From JBNAVY01 sp049700195 (GTDB lineage: Bacteria > Bacillota > Thermoanaerobacteria > Thermoanaerobacterales > Thermoanaerobacteraceae), in NCBI GenBank assembly GCA_049700195.1, contig JBNAVY010000053.1:1-11654 (forward strand): a DNA stretch of 11,654 nt, written 5' to 3'. Below, piece by piece: positions 1 through 6,100 of this stretch. The notes under the pieces were generated by a model. It saw only the letters and a list, made by a program, of their open reading frames with translations, made no database searches and was not told the DNA's origin. Positions within the stretch are counted from its first letter, which is position 1. Each line of letters begins with the position of its first letter. Both the position numbers and the translations under genes were made by a program.

Positions 1-79
1 TAAAAAAATTGTATATGTTGTATCCTGTTTTATAATTCATTGCATTCTTTTCAAATATGATGCGCTTAGGAATAAACAT
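1..79 (-). CDS. splB: Spore photoproduct lyase, N-terminal 26 codons (partial, runs off left edge)
   Basis: An ORF begins with ATG at 79-77 and stays open to base 1. It is preceded by GGAG at 90-87 with a 7-nt spacer, a good ribosome binding site. The visible protein starts MFIPKRIIFEKNAMNY and continues for about ten more residues. From memory this resembles clostridial spore photoproduct lyases, which open with a similar FIPKRxxxEKxAxxY stretch. SplB is a radical SAM enzyme that repairs the thymine spore photoproduct during germination. The CxxxCxxC cluster motif lies outside the window, so the call rests on the N-terminus only. If correct, it implies a spore former. It lies downstream of the NapH-like gene on the same strand but has its own ribosome binding site after a degraded stretch. 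Confidence 0.6.
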   Translation of the reverse strand, partial: MFIPKRIIFEKNAMNYKTGYNIYNFF

Positions 80-94
80 TTTCGTACTCCTTTT

Positions 95-343
95 TTAAGT
101 AATTTGTTTATTTCTATTCTTAGCACATTTAAAACAATATATGCAAAAAAGCACATTACATAAAAATGAACAGATTTTTTTGTTTAATTTTACTTTTAGT
201 ATCCTACCAATGTCTCCAAGTATCATCCTTCCAAAATGCATTATAGCTAATAGAATTGCAAATTTGTATATAAGACTAAACTCTTTGTTTGGTATAACAT
301 TGTTTATTACATTTCCTGCCACCATTGATTTAGGCTGCCAACT
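95..343 (-). pseudogene. Remnant resembling an ABC-exporter transmembrane domain
   Basis: Between the NapH-like gene and probable splB, one minus-strand frame reads QPKSMVAGNVINNVIPNKEF, then a hydrophobic stretch and GRILKVKLNKKI. This resembles the first-helix region of type I ABC exporters, where a helix is followed by an IIDxVIPNKDxxLL loop, a second helix and a K-L-x-x-K-I motif. After KLNKKI the reading becomes a cysteine-rich stretch without family resemblance and stops at 95. There is no upstream start with a ribosome binding site: the frame's only upstream Met (439) lies inside the NapH-like gene. There is no ATPase domain. I read it as a decayed fragment, though a real small membrane protein starting at the Met near 325 cannot be excluded. 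Confidence 0.4.
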
Positions 344-351
344 AATAATTG

Positions 352-1446
352 TCAAGTATGCATAATTGATGCTTTTTCGGCTCTCTTTTTTAATATACTT
401 AAAACTTTCGTTGTATAAGATAATGTTTTTGTAGGACATGCATCAACACAATGACCACAGCCTACACATCTTATATCAACAACATCTTTACCGTAAAATG
501 CTGCACTTTTTATGTCTATACTCATAGGACATGTTTCGCTACATTTACCACATTGGATACATTTTGAATTATTTGTGGTGATTTTTTGCCCAGCAATTTT
601 ACTTATCAATCCCAAAACTGTACCCAATGGGCAATAATAACAATATCCTCTCCCTGTAAACACAATCCAAAAAAACATAGCCATCAGAAGTTCGGCAGAA
701 AGATACTTATACGATTCTATCTTACTTATCACATTATAATTACCACCTAAAAATACACCAGATAAGAATAATATCCACCAAATATTTAAAAATAGAGATA
801 TTACAAAAAATAACCATCTTAATAACTCGAATATTTTTATTTGCTCTTGATTTAGATGTTTTTTCTTACCTAAAAGAGGAAAGACAGGGTCAAAAACTTC
901 TGAAGCAAATCCATTAAAAAGGCAAATGGTAGAACATTGCCATCTTCTACCGTATAAAAAAGTTCCTATAAAAACGATCATGCTAACCAATACGTAAAAT
1001 ATTAATACGCTTAAAATGCCTGAAACACCCAATATAGGAAAATAACTTTTATAAAATGATGAATTATGATATAAAAGCTGCAATGGCACTGTCGTCCATG
1101 GAAGAGGCATAGCAAAAAAATATACATCACTATTGTGAAAAATCAGTGGTATTACAATATGTACAATAAGCGCCGCAATAATTAAACCAATAAGGTTCGC
1201 CTTTCTCATCTTTGTCCTTTTCGACCTGCCTATTATGTTTATAGTAAGAAAACTACCTACAATAATAAATATCGTCTTAATCCAGTTCTCGTAAAATTGC
1301 CAAATCCAATTTATATAATTAGATACATTTTTAGGAGCTTTACTTGCATACCCATAATTTAATCCAGCTATAATTATGCACATTATAATATAAGTCCACA
1401 AAATCACTTTCAACAAAAAAATATATTTATCCCTTTTATTTAACAT
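352..1446 (-). CDS. NapH/NosR-like polytopic membrane protein with two 4Fe-4S ferredoxin clusters
   Basis: The protein has 364 residues. The N-terminal two thirds hold several membrane segments (about residues 10-29, 55-72, 85-103, 140-165, 210-235, 250-265). Two NapH-type cysteine motifs lie at membrane edges: GRRWQCSTIC near 168 and GRGYCYYCPLG near 265. The C-terminus carries two ferredoxin motifs, CIQCGKCSETCP and CVGCGHCVDACP, each able to hold a 4Fe-4S cluster. NapH/NosR/RdxA-type proteins pass electrons between the membrane quinone or flavin pool and a partner enzyme. No partner reductase is in this window, so the substrate is unknown. The start is ATG 1446, with GGAGG at 1457-1453 and a 6-nt spacer. 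An ATG four bases upstream is in another frame. The gene is transcribed divergently from bioY and ends just before the ABC-like remnant. Confidence 0.8.
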   Translation of the reverse strand: MLNKRDKYIFLLKVILWTYIIMCIIIAGLNYGYASKAPKNVSNYINWIWQFYENWIKTIFIIVGSFLTINIIGRSKRTKMRKANLIGLIIAALIVHIVIPLIFHNSDVYFFAMPLPWTTVPLQLLYHNSSFYKSYFPILGVSGILSVLIFYVLVSMIVFIGTFLYGRRWQCSTICLFNGFASEVFDPVFPLLGKKKHLNQEQIKIFELLRWLFFVISLFLNIWWILFLSGVFLGGNYNVISKIESYKYLSAELLMAMFFWIVFTGRGYCYYCPLGTVLGLISKIAGQKITTNNSKCIQCGKCSETCPMSIDIKSAAFYGKDVVDIRCVGCGHCVDACPTKTLSYTTKVLSILKKRAEKASIMHT

Positions 1447-1490
1447 ACATTCCCTCCATCCATATATATTCCATTATAATAGTTAAAAAT

Positions 1491-1518
1491 ATTATAGCAT
1501 ATTAATTATATTTTTAAA
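1491..1518 (-). promoter_or_regulatory. Possible promoter of the NapH-like gene
   Basis: On the minus strand TTTAAA (1518-1513) and TATAAT (1496-1491) are separated by 16 nt, about 45 nt upstream of the start codon. The -10 is perfect and the -35 matches at 4 of 6. A second TATAAT lies closer to the gene near 1480-1475. In a region this AT-rich such matches occur by chance, so confidence is low. Confidence 0.3.
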
Positions 1519-1598
1519 TAGCTTGGCATATTCATCTTAGGAATTACAAACTAGTTAAAAATGTAATAAACTAAAATATAATTACATAAATCTACTGG

Positions 1599-1631
1599 CC
1601 CTTTTAAAAATTTAAGAGGGTTACTTTTTTA
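1599..1631 (+). terminator. Orphan hairpin followed by a T-rich tract
   Basis: CCCTTTTAAA (1599-1608) can pair with TTTAAGAGGG (1611-1620) with one G-U pair, and TTACTTTTTT follows on the plus strand. It looks like a factor-independent terminator, but no gene runs into it. It sits about 30 nt upstream of the bioY promoter. It may end a small or antisense transcript from 1450-1598, or be a relic. Nothing else recognisable was seen in 1447-1636. Confidence 0.35.
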
Positions 1632-1636
1632 AAAAA

Positions 1637-1667
1637 TTGTTAACCATTATTTAAAAATAGTTGACAA
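1637..1667 (+). promoter_or_regulatory. Probable BirA (biotin repressor) operator
   Basis: Half-sites TTGTTAACC (1637-1645) and AGTTGACAA (1659-1667) form an imperfect inverted repeat. There are 15 nt between the 8-nt cores TTGTTAAC and GTTGACAA. This matches the known BirA operator pattern TTGTTAAC...GTTAACAA of biotin genes, as I remember it for Bacillus. The right half overlaps the bioY -35 box TTGACA, so bound BirA-biotinyl-AMP would block RNA polymerase. Position, symmetry and the downstream gene agree. The right half-site has two mismatches. Confidence 0.65.
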
Positions 1668-1689
1668 TTCTTTTTTAAAAAAATATAAT
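1661..1689 (+). promoter_or_regulatory. bioY promoter (vegetative sigma factor type)
   Basis: TTGACA (1661-1666) and TATAAT (1684-1689) are both perfect consensus and separated by 17 nt. Transcription should begin near 1696, giving a leader of under 30 nt before the ribosome binding site AGGAGG at 1711-1716. So strong a promoter fits a gene held off by a repressor. Confidence 0.8.
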
Positions 1690-1722
1690 AATTGTTGTAA
1701 TAATACATTGAGGAGGAAAAAT

Positions 1723-2271
1723 ATGATAAAAACTAAAGACATGATTTTAGCTTCTCTTTTTGCTGCTATTACTTTTATTATGGGTTTTATAAAAATCCCC
1801 TTACCTTTTTCACCTGTACCAATTACTGGTCAGACATTTGCTGTAATGTTAGCTGGTGGACTTTTAAACCCTGTATCTGCATTTTTTAGTATATTTGTAT
1901 TTGATCTTTTAGGTGCTGTTGGTATCCCTGTTTTTTCTGGCTTTGTTGGAGGTATTAATATTTTAATAGGTCCTACAGGAGGTTATCTTTTAAGTTTGCC
2001 TTTTGCAGCATTTTTTACTTCATTATTTTTAAAAAAAACAAAAATAAATTTTTTATATGTCTTTATAGCAAATATTCTTTTTTCGATTATTCTAGTATAT
2101 TTTATAGGAATTATACAACTTTCATTTATCTCAGGGATAAATTATAAAAAAGCTTTCTTACTGGGCGCCTTACCTTTTATTCCAGGAGATCTTATTAAAG
2201 CATTTTTTGCAACATATTTTACACTTAAATTAAAAACTGTCATTATAAATTATGAAAAAAAGCAAGGATAA
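1723..2271 (+). CDS. bioY: BioY, biotin transporter S component
   Basis: The protein has 182 residues, normal for BioY, and consists of about six hydrophobic helices. Family hallmarks are visible: PFSPVPITGQTFAVMLAGG near residues 24-42, then PVFSGFVGG and LIGPTGGYLLSLPFA. BioY binds biotin in the membrane. It works with the shared ECF energy-coupling module (EcfT plus ATPases EcfA and EcfA'), which is not in this window and must be supplied from elsewhere. ATG 1723 is preferred because AGGAGG at 1711-1716 lies 6 nt before it. The in-frame TTG at 1708 overlaps that binding site and can be dismissed. The gene is monocistronic: it has its own promoter and BirA-like operator, and a hairpin overlaps its stop codon. 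Confidence 0.93.
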   Translation: MIKTKDMILASLFAAITFIMGFIKIPLPFSPVPITGQTFAVMLAGGLLNPVSAFFSIFVFDLLGAVGIPVFSGFVGGINILIGPTGGYLLSLPFAAFFTSLFLKKTKINFLYVFIANILFSIILVYFIGIIQLSFISGINYKKAFLLGALPFIPGDLIKAFFATYFTLKLKTVIINYEKKQG

Positions 2272-2282
2272 ACCTTGCTTTT
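2258..2282. terminator. Bidirectional terminator between bioY and the convergent secreted-protein gene
   Basis: AAAAGCAAGG (2258-2267) and CCTTGCTTTT (2273-2282) form a perfect 10-bp stem with a 5-nt loop. The bioY stop codon lies in the loop. The A and T flanks give a U-tract in either direction, so it can serve bioY and the gene that ends at 2286. Confidence 0.8.
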
Positions 2283-2285
2283 AAA

Positions 2286-2837
2286 TTATTTTTGAATTGT
2301 TGTTCCAAACCCAGTTCCTCTCATTGAAGAACCTTGGTACATACCTTTATGTGCATATCCGCTTCCATTACCTGCCTTGCCATTATTCTTACCAAAACCT
2401 ATTCCTAAACCATTACCGGCATTTTTACCAAATTGACATGTTCCATCCCAAGAATTTATTCTTTCTTGAATATTTTGTTTGATTGTATTAGCTGTTTCCT
2501 GAGTTATTCTTCCGTCTTTAACCATTTGATCAATCAAACCTTCTTTTTGTTCTATTAATGCTTTTTTCAAATTATCAAGTGATACTCCATTTTCTTCAGC
2601 TATTTGTACCATTGTTTTCCCAGCATTAAATTCGCTTATAATCTGGTCAACTGACATTCCTGTTAACTTTGCTAAAAAGTCTGCATTTCTTTCAATGCCA
2701 TATCTCGGTGCGGTTGTTGAATACTGATTAGCCATCCTAGGATTAGCTGAAGAAGGTGACACAGCAGCATAAGCAGCTATACCACTTAAAAGCATTCCTC
2801 CTGTTACTACAACTGCTATTGTTTTTTTAATATTCAT
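2286..2837 (-). CDS. Secreted protein with a DUF2680-like helical unit and Gly/Asn-rich tail
   Basis: The protein has 183 residues from ATG 2837, which has GGAG at 2849-2846. The frame is open upstream to 2918, but that extension lacks a ribosome binding site and would bury the signal peptide. Residues 1-24 are a signal peptide with likely cleavage after AYA. Residues 55-95 form a helical segment containing AGKTMVQIAEENGVSL. Residues 96-130 are one unit of the type KEGLIDQMVKDGRITQETA, which matches the repeats of the neighbouring secreted protein. Residues 135-183 are rich in Gly, Asn and aromatic residues, with one Cys at 134. The function is unknown. A role outside the membrane is inferred from the signal peptide, and control by the adjacent two-component system from its promoter. 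Confidence 0.75.
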   Translation of the reverse strand: MNIKKTIAVVVTGGMLLSGIAAYAAVSPSSANPRMANQYSTTAPRYGIERNADFLAKLTGMSVDQIISEFNAGKTMVQIAEENGVSLDNLKKALIEQKEGLIDQMVKDGRITQETANTIKQNIQERINSWDGTCQFGKNAGNGLGIGFGKNNGKAGNGSGYAHKGMYQGSSMRGTGFGTTIQK

Positions 2838-2877
2838 AAAAAACACTCCTTTAATTTTTATTTTATTTTTTACTACA

Positions 2878-2906
2878 CTTATATAATAACCAAATAATAT
2901 GATAGA
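2878..2906 (-). promoter_or_regulatory. Promoter region of the 183-residue secreted protein gene
   Basis: TATAAG (2883-2878) is a plausible -10, with a poor -35 (TCTATC, 2906-2901) 17 nt upstream. The segment between them, CCAAATAATATG on the plus strand at 2890-2901, is identical in the promoter of the neighbouring secreted-protein gene. A weak -35 beside tandem repeats suits an activator-dependent promoter (inference). Confidence 0.45.
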
Positions 2907-2916
2907 ACAATAATAC

Positions 2917-2939
2917 AATTGTGAAGTATATGTGAAACT
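2917..2939 (-). promoter_or_regulatory. Candidate response-regulator binding site A (TTCACA-N5-TTCACA)
   Basis: Read on the minus strand, TTCACA at 2936-2931 and TTCACA at 2925-2920 are exact direct repeats with an 11-nt period. This is the layout typical of OmpR/PhoB-family sites, for example PhoP boxes. It lies 18 nt upstream of the conserved block at 2890-2901. A matching site with the same spacing lies before the other secreted-protein gene, next to an OmpR-family regulator gene. Confidence 0.5.
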
Positions 2940-2962
2940 TTTTAAATGTATTTATGTATTTT

Positions 2963-3005
2963 AAAACTAAAGCGGGAACAGATAAACTGTCCCCGCTTTA
3001 GTTTT
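2963..3005. terminator. Long hairpin terminator after the triple-repeat secreted protein gene
   Basis: A 19-nt arm (2963-2981) pairs with 2987-3005 around a 5-nt loop (ATAAA), with a single A-C mismatch. The core is CTAAAGCGGG against CCCGCTTTAG. It overlaps the stop codon of the minus-strand gene ending at 3004. The flanking A and T runs are part of the stem. It isolates the two secreted-protein genes into separate transcripts. Confidence 0.8.
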
Positions 3006-3918
3006 AAATGGCATTATTAAAGTTTTGAGGTGATAAACCAGAATTATTCTGGTAAGTTTTAACCTTACCCCAGAAATCTCTAAAATGGTTTTTTTGTCTG
3101 TTAAAACTCTTTAAATCTTTATGAGTAAAACCATTTTTCTCAATTTGTTCTATCTTTCTATCTATTCTGCTATTAATTGTGTTTTTTTGGTCTTGTGTAA
3201 TTACACCAAAGCTTGCCAATTTATCTGCTATTTGTTTGTTAATATCACCTATCTGTTTAAAATAAGTTGTAAGCTCAGCTTTTTGTTGCTCTGTCAGCTT
3301 TAAAGGGTTTATATCTTTTATAATAAACCCAAACCCATTGTAGACTTCAAATAAGCTTTTGCTGCTAAGTCCATTCTTGTCAATAAAAGTTGCAGCCTGA
3401 TCTATGCGACTTAACATTTCTTTAGCTTTATCCTGAGTAAGCATACCATAAGATGTTAACTTATTTACAGCATCTTTTTCAATGGTTTGTATTTGTTTCA
3501 ACAAAACCTTCAAGTCGCTTTGCTGTTTTTCATTTAATTTTGATAAATCAATTTTTTTAAAACCAAAATCATCCTTTAAAAACTTTTTGTCTTTTGTACC
3601 AAAAAGAATCGGGAAATTACTTTGATTAGCTTTAGTTAATCTTTCATCCATATTTTTAATCATATTATCTGCTTGTTGCTTTGTAATAAGCCCATCTTCA
3701 AGTAATTTACTAACAAACTCCTTTTCTACGTCAACTATCTTCTTATTGTAATTTGTAATATCATCTTTTTGTTGTGTAGTTAGTTTTGACTTGTCAATTC
3801 CAAAAAAGCCTTTTATATCATTTAAAGCAGGCGAATTAACATTAGCAGCAAAAACAGTTATAGGAAGCACAAAAGATATAACCACAGCTAAAATAGTTAT
3901 TATTTTTTTCTTTAACAC
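3004..3918 (-). CDS. Secreted protein with three DUF2680-like helical repeats
   Basis: The protein has 304 residues. A signal peptide occupies residues 1-24 (basic MLKKK, hydrophobic core, cleavage after VFA). Three related helical repeats follow with a period of about 81 residues: about 40-93, 122-175 and 202-255. Each begins with an LTxxQ-like motif (KLTTQQKDD, KLNEKQQSD, KLTEQQKAE) and ends with G-x-(I/L)-T-x-x-x-A followed by an amphipathic helix. The C-terminal 40 residues are polar. The start is GTG 3918, with GAGGTG at 3929-3924. The LTxxQ motif recalls CpxP/Spy periplasmic proteins, but that may be convergent. The exact function is unknown. It is divergent from an OmpR-family regulator gene and is probably its target. 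Confidence 0.78.
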   Translation of the reverse strand: MLKKKIITILAVVISFVLPITVFAANVNSPALNDIKGFFGIDKSKLTTQQKDDITNYNKKIVDVEKEFVSKLLEDGLITKQQADNMIKNMDERLTKANQSNFPILFGTKDKKFLKDDFGFKKIDLSKLNEKQQSDLKVLLKQIQTIEKDAVNKLTSYGMLTQDKAKEMLSRIDQAATFIDKNGLSSKSLFEVYNGFGFIIKDINPLKLTEQQKAELTTYFKQIGDINKQIADKLASFGVITQDQKNTINSRIDRKIEQIEKNGFTHKDLKSFNRQKNHFRDFWGKVKTYQNNSGLSPQNFNNAI

Positions 3919-3946
3919 AATATCACCTCTTTCCTTTTTAAACTTA

Positions 3947-3974
3947 TTTTTATGATACCCAAATAATATGTCAT
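3947..3974 (-). promoter_or_regulatory. Promoter of the triple-repeat secreted protein gene
   Basis: ATGACA (3974-3969) and TAAAAA (3952-3947) are separated by 16 nt on the minus strand, about 30 nt before the GTG start. The spacer holds the CCAAATAATATG block (3959-3970 on the plus strand) that is shared with the other secreted-protein promoter. Confidence 0.5.
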
Positions 3975-3985
3975 TTTTTTTTATA

Positions 3986-4008
3986 AATTGTGATGAAAAT
4001 ATGAAATT
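3986..4008. promoter_or_regulatory. Candidate response-regulator binding site B in the divergent promoter region
   Basis: On the plus strand TGTGAT (3989-3994) and TATGAA (4000-4005) form an 11-nt-phased degenerate direct repeat within AATTGTGATGAAAATATGAA. It aligns with site A and sits the same 18 nt from the CCAAATAATATG block. It lies between the secreted-protein gene and the regulator gene. It would overlap the -35 of a possible regulator promoter whose -10 is TAATAT at 4025-4030. Control of both directions, including autoregulation, is plausible. Confidence 0.45.
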
Positions 4009-4069
4009 TAAATATACGTTATTGTAATATTCAAAAAAAACCTTTAAACTATATACAGGAGGTGTTGTA

Positions 4070-4741
4070 ATGCAAAAAGTTTTAATAATCGAAGATGAAG
4101 AAGGCCTTCAGGATATATTAAAAACCTATCTGATAAATAATGGATATGATGTTTTAACTGCATCAGATGGCAAAGAAGGCTTAGTATATTTTAATAATGA
4201 AAAAGACATAAAAATGATTTTACTTGATATTATGCTTCCGGATATAAGTGGCTGGAGTATCTTAAAAACAATAAGAGAAAGCTCAACTGTTCCTGTTATG
4301 ATGATCACAGCAAGAGGGGAAGAATACGACAAACTATTGGGTTTTGAATTAGGAGCAGATGACTATGTCGTAAAACCATTTAGTCCAAAAGAAGTTATAG
4401 CAAGAATAAAAGCAATTCTATCAAGAACTGATGTTACTAAAACAGATGAAACACTGGAGTATAATGGTATTATTATAAATTCAGAATCACGTGAAGCTTT
4501 AGTTGATGGTGAAAAAATCGAACTTACTCCGAAAGAATTTGACCTTTTAAAGCTTTTAGTAGATCATAAAGGTAAAGTTGTATCAAGAGAAAAATGCCTT
4601 AATGAAGTGTGGGGATATGATTTTTATGGAGATTTGAGAACTGTTGATACTCATATAAAACAATTAAGGGAAAAATTAGGTGATAAAAGGCAATTAATAA
4701 AAACTGTCTGGGGCATTGGCTACAAATTGGATGGTGAATAA
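4070..4741 (+). CDS. OmpR/PhoB-family response regulator
   Basis: The protein has 223 residues, the usual length. The N-terminal receiver domain (1-115) shows acidic E8-D9, phosphoacceptor D53 in LLDIMLPD, T80 in MMITAR and K102 in DDYVVKPF. The C-terminal winged-helix DNA-binding domain (about 128-223) shows LTPKEFDLLKLLVDHKGKVV, RTVDTHIKQLREKLGD and IKTVWGIGYKL. Phosphorylation by the partner kinase should drive dimer binding to direct repeats with an 11-bp phase. The start is ATG 4070, with AGGAGG at 4057-4062 and a 7-nt spacer. The kinase gene overlaps its end, so the two are translationally coupled. Probable targets are its own region and the two secreted-protein genes to the left (inference from shared repeats). 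Confidence 0.93.
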   Translation: MQKVLIIEDEEGLQDILKTYLINNGYDVLTASDGKEGLVYFNNEKDIKMILLDIMLPDISGWSILKTIRESSTVPVMMITARGEEYDKLLGFELGADDYVVKPFSPKEVIARIKAILSRTDVTKTDETLEYNGIIINSESREALVDGEKIELTPKEFDLLKLLVDHKGKVVSREKCLNEVWGYDFYGDLRTVDTHIKQLREKLGDKRQLIKTVWGIGYKLDGE

Positions 4742-6080
4742 ATTGAAAGGCATACAAAAAAAATTATTTACATCATATATTACAATAGCAGGCTTGATTC
4801 TTTCACTTTTTTGGCTTACCCAAGTAGTTTTTATAAGTAATATATATTCTTATTATAAAATAAATCAACTTAAAAATTACAGCGAAAAAATTGTTGATGC
4901 TTTGAACAATAATGACGAAAGCTTAATAAGCGAACTTATTGACAAATCTAATGCAAGAGTAATAGCAGTTTCTGGTTCAGATATTATAATTTCCTCAGGA
5001 GGCAGAGGAAAGGGAACCGGTATCCCAGAATCTTTGATTAATTCCGGAAAAGATTTAAAAGTAGTTAAATATGAGCATCCATTTCTTCACATAGAATATT
5101 TATCAATTTTAAGACCATTTATATATAATGGGAAAGCTTCAACACTTATAATGAGTATACCAATTTCTACTATAAGCGATACTGTAAGTCTCTTCAAAGA
5201 AGTGTTCTGGGTAATTTTTGCTGTTACAATAGCTATTACAATAGCTACATCAATTTATATGTCTAAAAAATTTACTAAACCTATTGAAAAATTAAAAAAT
5301 ATAGCAAAACAGATTTCCTCTGGAAACCTAAATGTAAAAATAAATAATGTTTCAGATGACGAATTGGGAGATTTGGCAAATTCAATGAATTTAATGGCAA
5401 AACAACTTTCTATAAATGATAAGTTGCAAAAAGATCTGATTGCCAATATAACCCATGACTTAAAAACTCCTTTAGGGCTTTTAAGAGGTTACTCTGAAAT
5501 GCTTCTTGATTATTACGGTAATGATAAGGACAAGCGTGAAAAATATCTTAATATAATGATTAAAGAAACTGAAAGAATGTCAAAACTAGTTGATGGTGTA
5601 TTACAGCTTTCAAAGCTACAATCAGGTGTGATAAAAACTTATATGGAAACTTTTAACTTAAAAACTCTGGTATCAGAAATATTAGATATATTTGAAATTC
5701 AAATACAAGAAAAAAATATACAAATCATCTTAAAAGACTTAAAATTTAATGTCAAGGCTGATAGGGAAATGATAAAACGAGTATTAATAAATATAATAAA
5801 TAATTCTATAAACAGCATTGAAAAAGATGGAAAAATAGAAATTGAAGCTATCCAAAATCAAAAAGAGGTTCTAATAAAAATATCTGATACTGGTCATGGA
5901 ATACCCAAAAAAGATTTACCTAATATTTTTAATAAATACTATAAAGGCAATAAATCTGGTACAGGTTTAGGTCTTGCAATTGTAAAAGAAATTTTAAACC
6001 TGCATGAAAGTAAATATGGATTTGAAAGCACTGAAGGTGTAGGAACAACTTTTCATTTCACATTAAAAGCAGAGAAATAA
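4731..6080 (+). CDS. Membrane sensor histidine kinase, partner of the response regulator
   Basis: About 449 residues from ATG 4731. Domains in order: TM1 (about 13-36); an extracytoplasmic sensor of about 120 residues with no recognised fold; TM2 (about 157-177); HAMP (178-230); HisKA with phosphoacceptor H242 in NITHDLKTPLG; and a HATPase domain with N box NIINNSINSIE (354-364), G1 DTGHGIP (386-392) and G2 GTGLGLAI. The kinase core looks intact. The start is uncertain: ATG 4731, GTG 4734 and TTG 4743 are all in frame. ATG 4731 overlaps the regulator stop codon by 11 nt, and no strong ribosome binding site is visible, which fits translational coupling. The short sensor facing the outside agrees with an envelope signal. 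The end is inside a 20-bp hairpin shared with larC. Confidence 0.9.
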   Translation: MVNKLKGIQKKLFTSYITIAGLILSLFWLTQVVFISNIYSYYKINQLKNYSEKIVDALNNNDESLISELIDKSNARVIAVSGSDIIISSGGRGKGTGIPESLINSGKDLKVVKYEHPFLHIEYLSILRPFIYNGKASTLIMSIPISTISDTVSLFKEVFWVIFAVTIAITIATSIYMSKKFTKPIEKLKNIAKQISSGNLNVKINNVSDDELGDLANSMNLMAKQLSINDKLQKDLIANITHDLKTPLGLLRGYSEMLLDYYGNDKDKREKYLNIMIKETERMSKLVDGVLQLSKLQSGVIKTYMETFNLKTLVSEILDIFEIQIQEKNIQIILKDLKFNVKADREMIKRVLINIINNSINSIEKDGKIEIEAIQNQKEVLIKISDTGHGIPKKDLPNIFNKYYKGNKSGTGLGLAIVKEILNLHESKYGFESTEGVGTTFHFTLKAEK

Positions 6081-6100
6081 TCTCTGCTTTTAATGTGAAA
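6056..6100. terminator. Perfect 20-bp hairpin shared by the kinase gene and larC
   Basis: Arms 6056-6075 and 6081-6100 are exact reverse complements around the loop AATAA. They contain the last codons of the convergent kinase and larC genes, with both stop codons inside the structure. No U-tract longer than four follows on either strand, so termination may depend on stem stability or on convergent transcription. Confidence 0.65.

Noticed and set aside
141..365. Plus-strand 74-codon ORF
   Set aside because: No ribosome binding site and no recognisable protein. It is antisense to the ABC-like remnant, whose minus-strand reading makes better protein sense.
344..439. Upstream part of the minus-strand frame that contains the ABC-like remnant
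   Set aside because: It overlaps the 3' end of the well-supported iron-sulfur protein gene in another frame and has no ribosome binding site.
1447..1707. Riboswitch or T-box upstream of bioY
   Set aside because: The predicted transcript starts near 1696, leaving under 30 nt of leader, too short for a riboswitch. An operator explains control better.
1708..1722. TTG start that would extend bioY by five codons
   Set aside because: The codons consist of the AGGAGG ribosome binding site itself; ATG 1723 is correctly placed after it.
2838..2918. 27-residue N-terminal extension of the single-repeat secreted protein
   Set aside because: It would bury the signal peptide and start within the promoter; ATG 2837 has its own GGAG.
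2963..3005. Possible MITE or REP-type element
   Set aside because: Only one copy is seen, with no target duplication. Its position at a stop codon and its A/T flanks are fully explained by a terminator.
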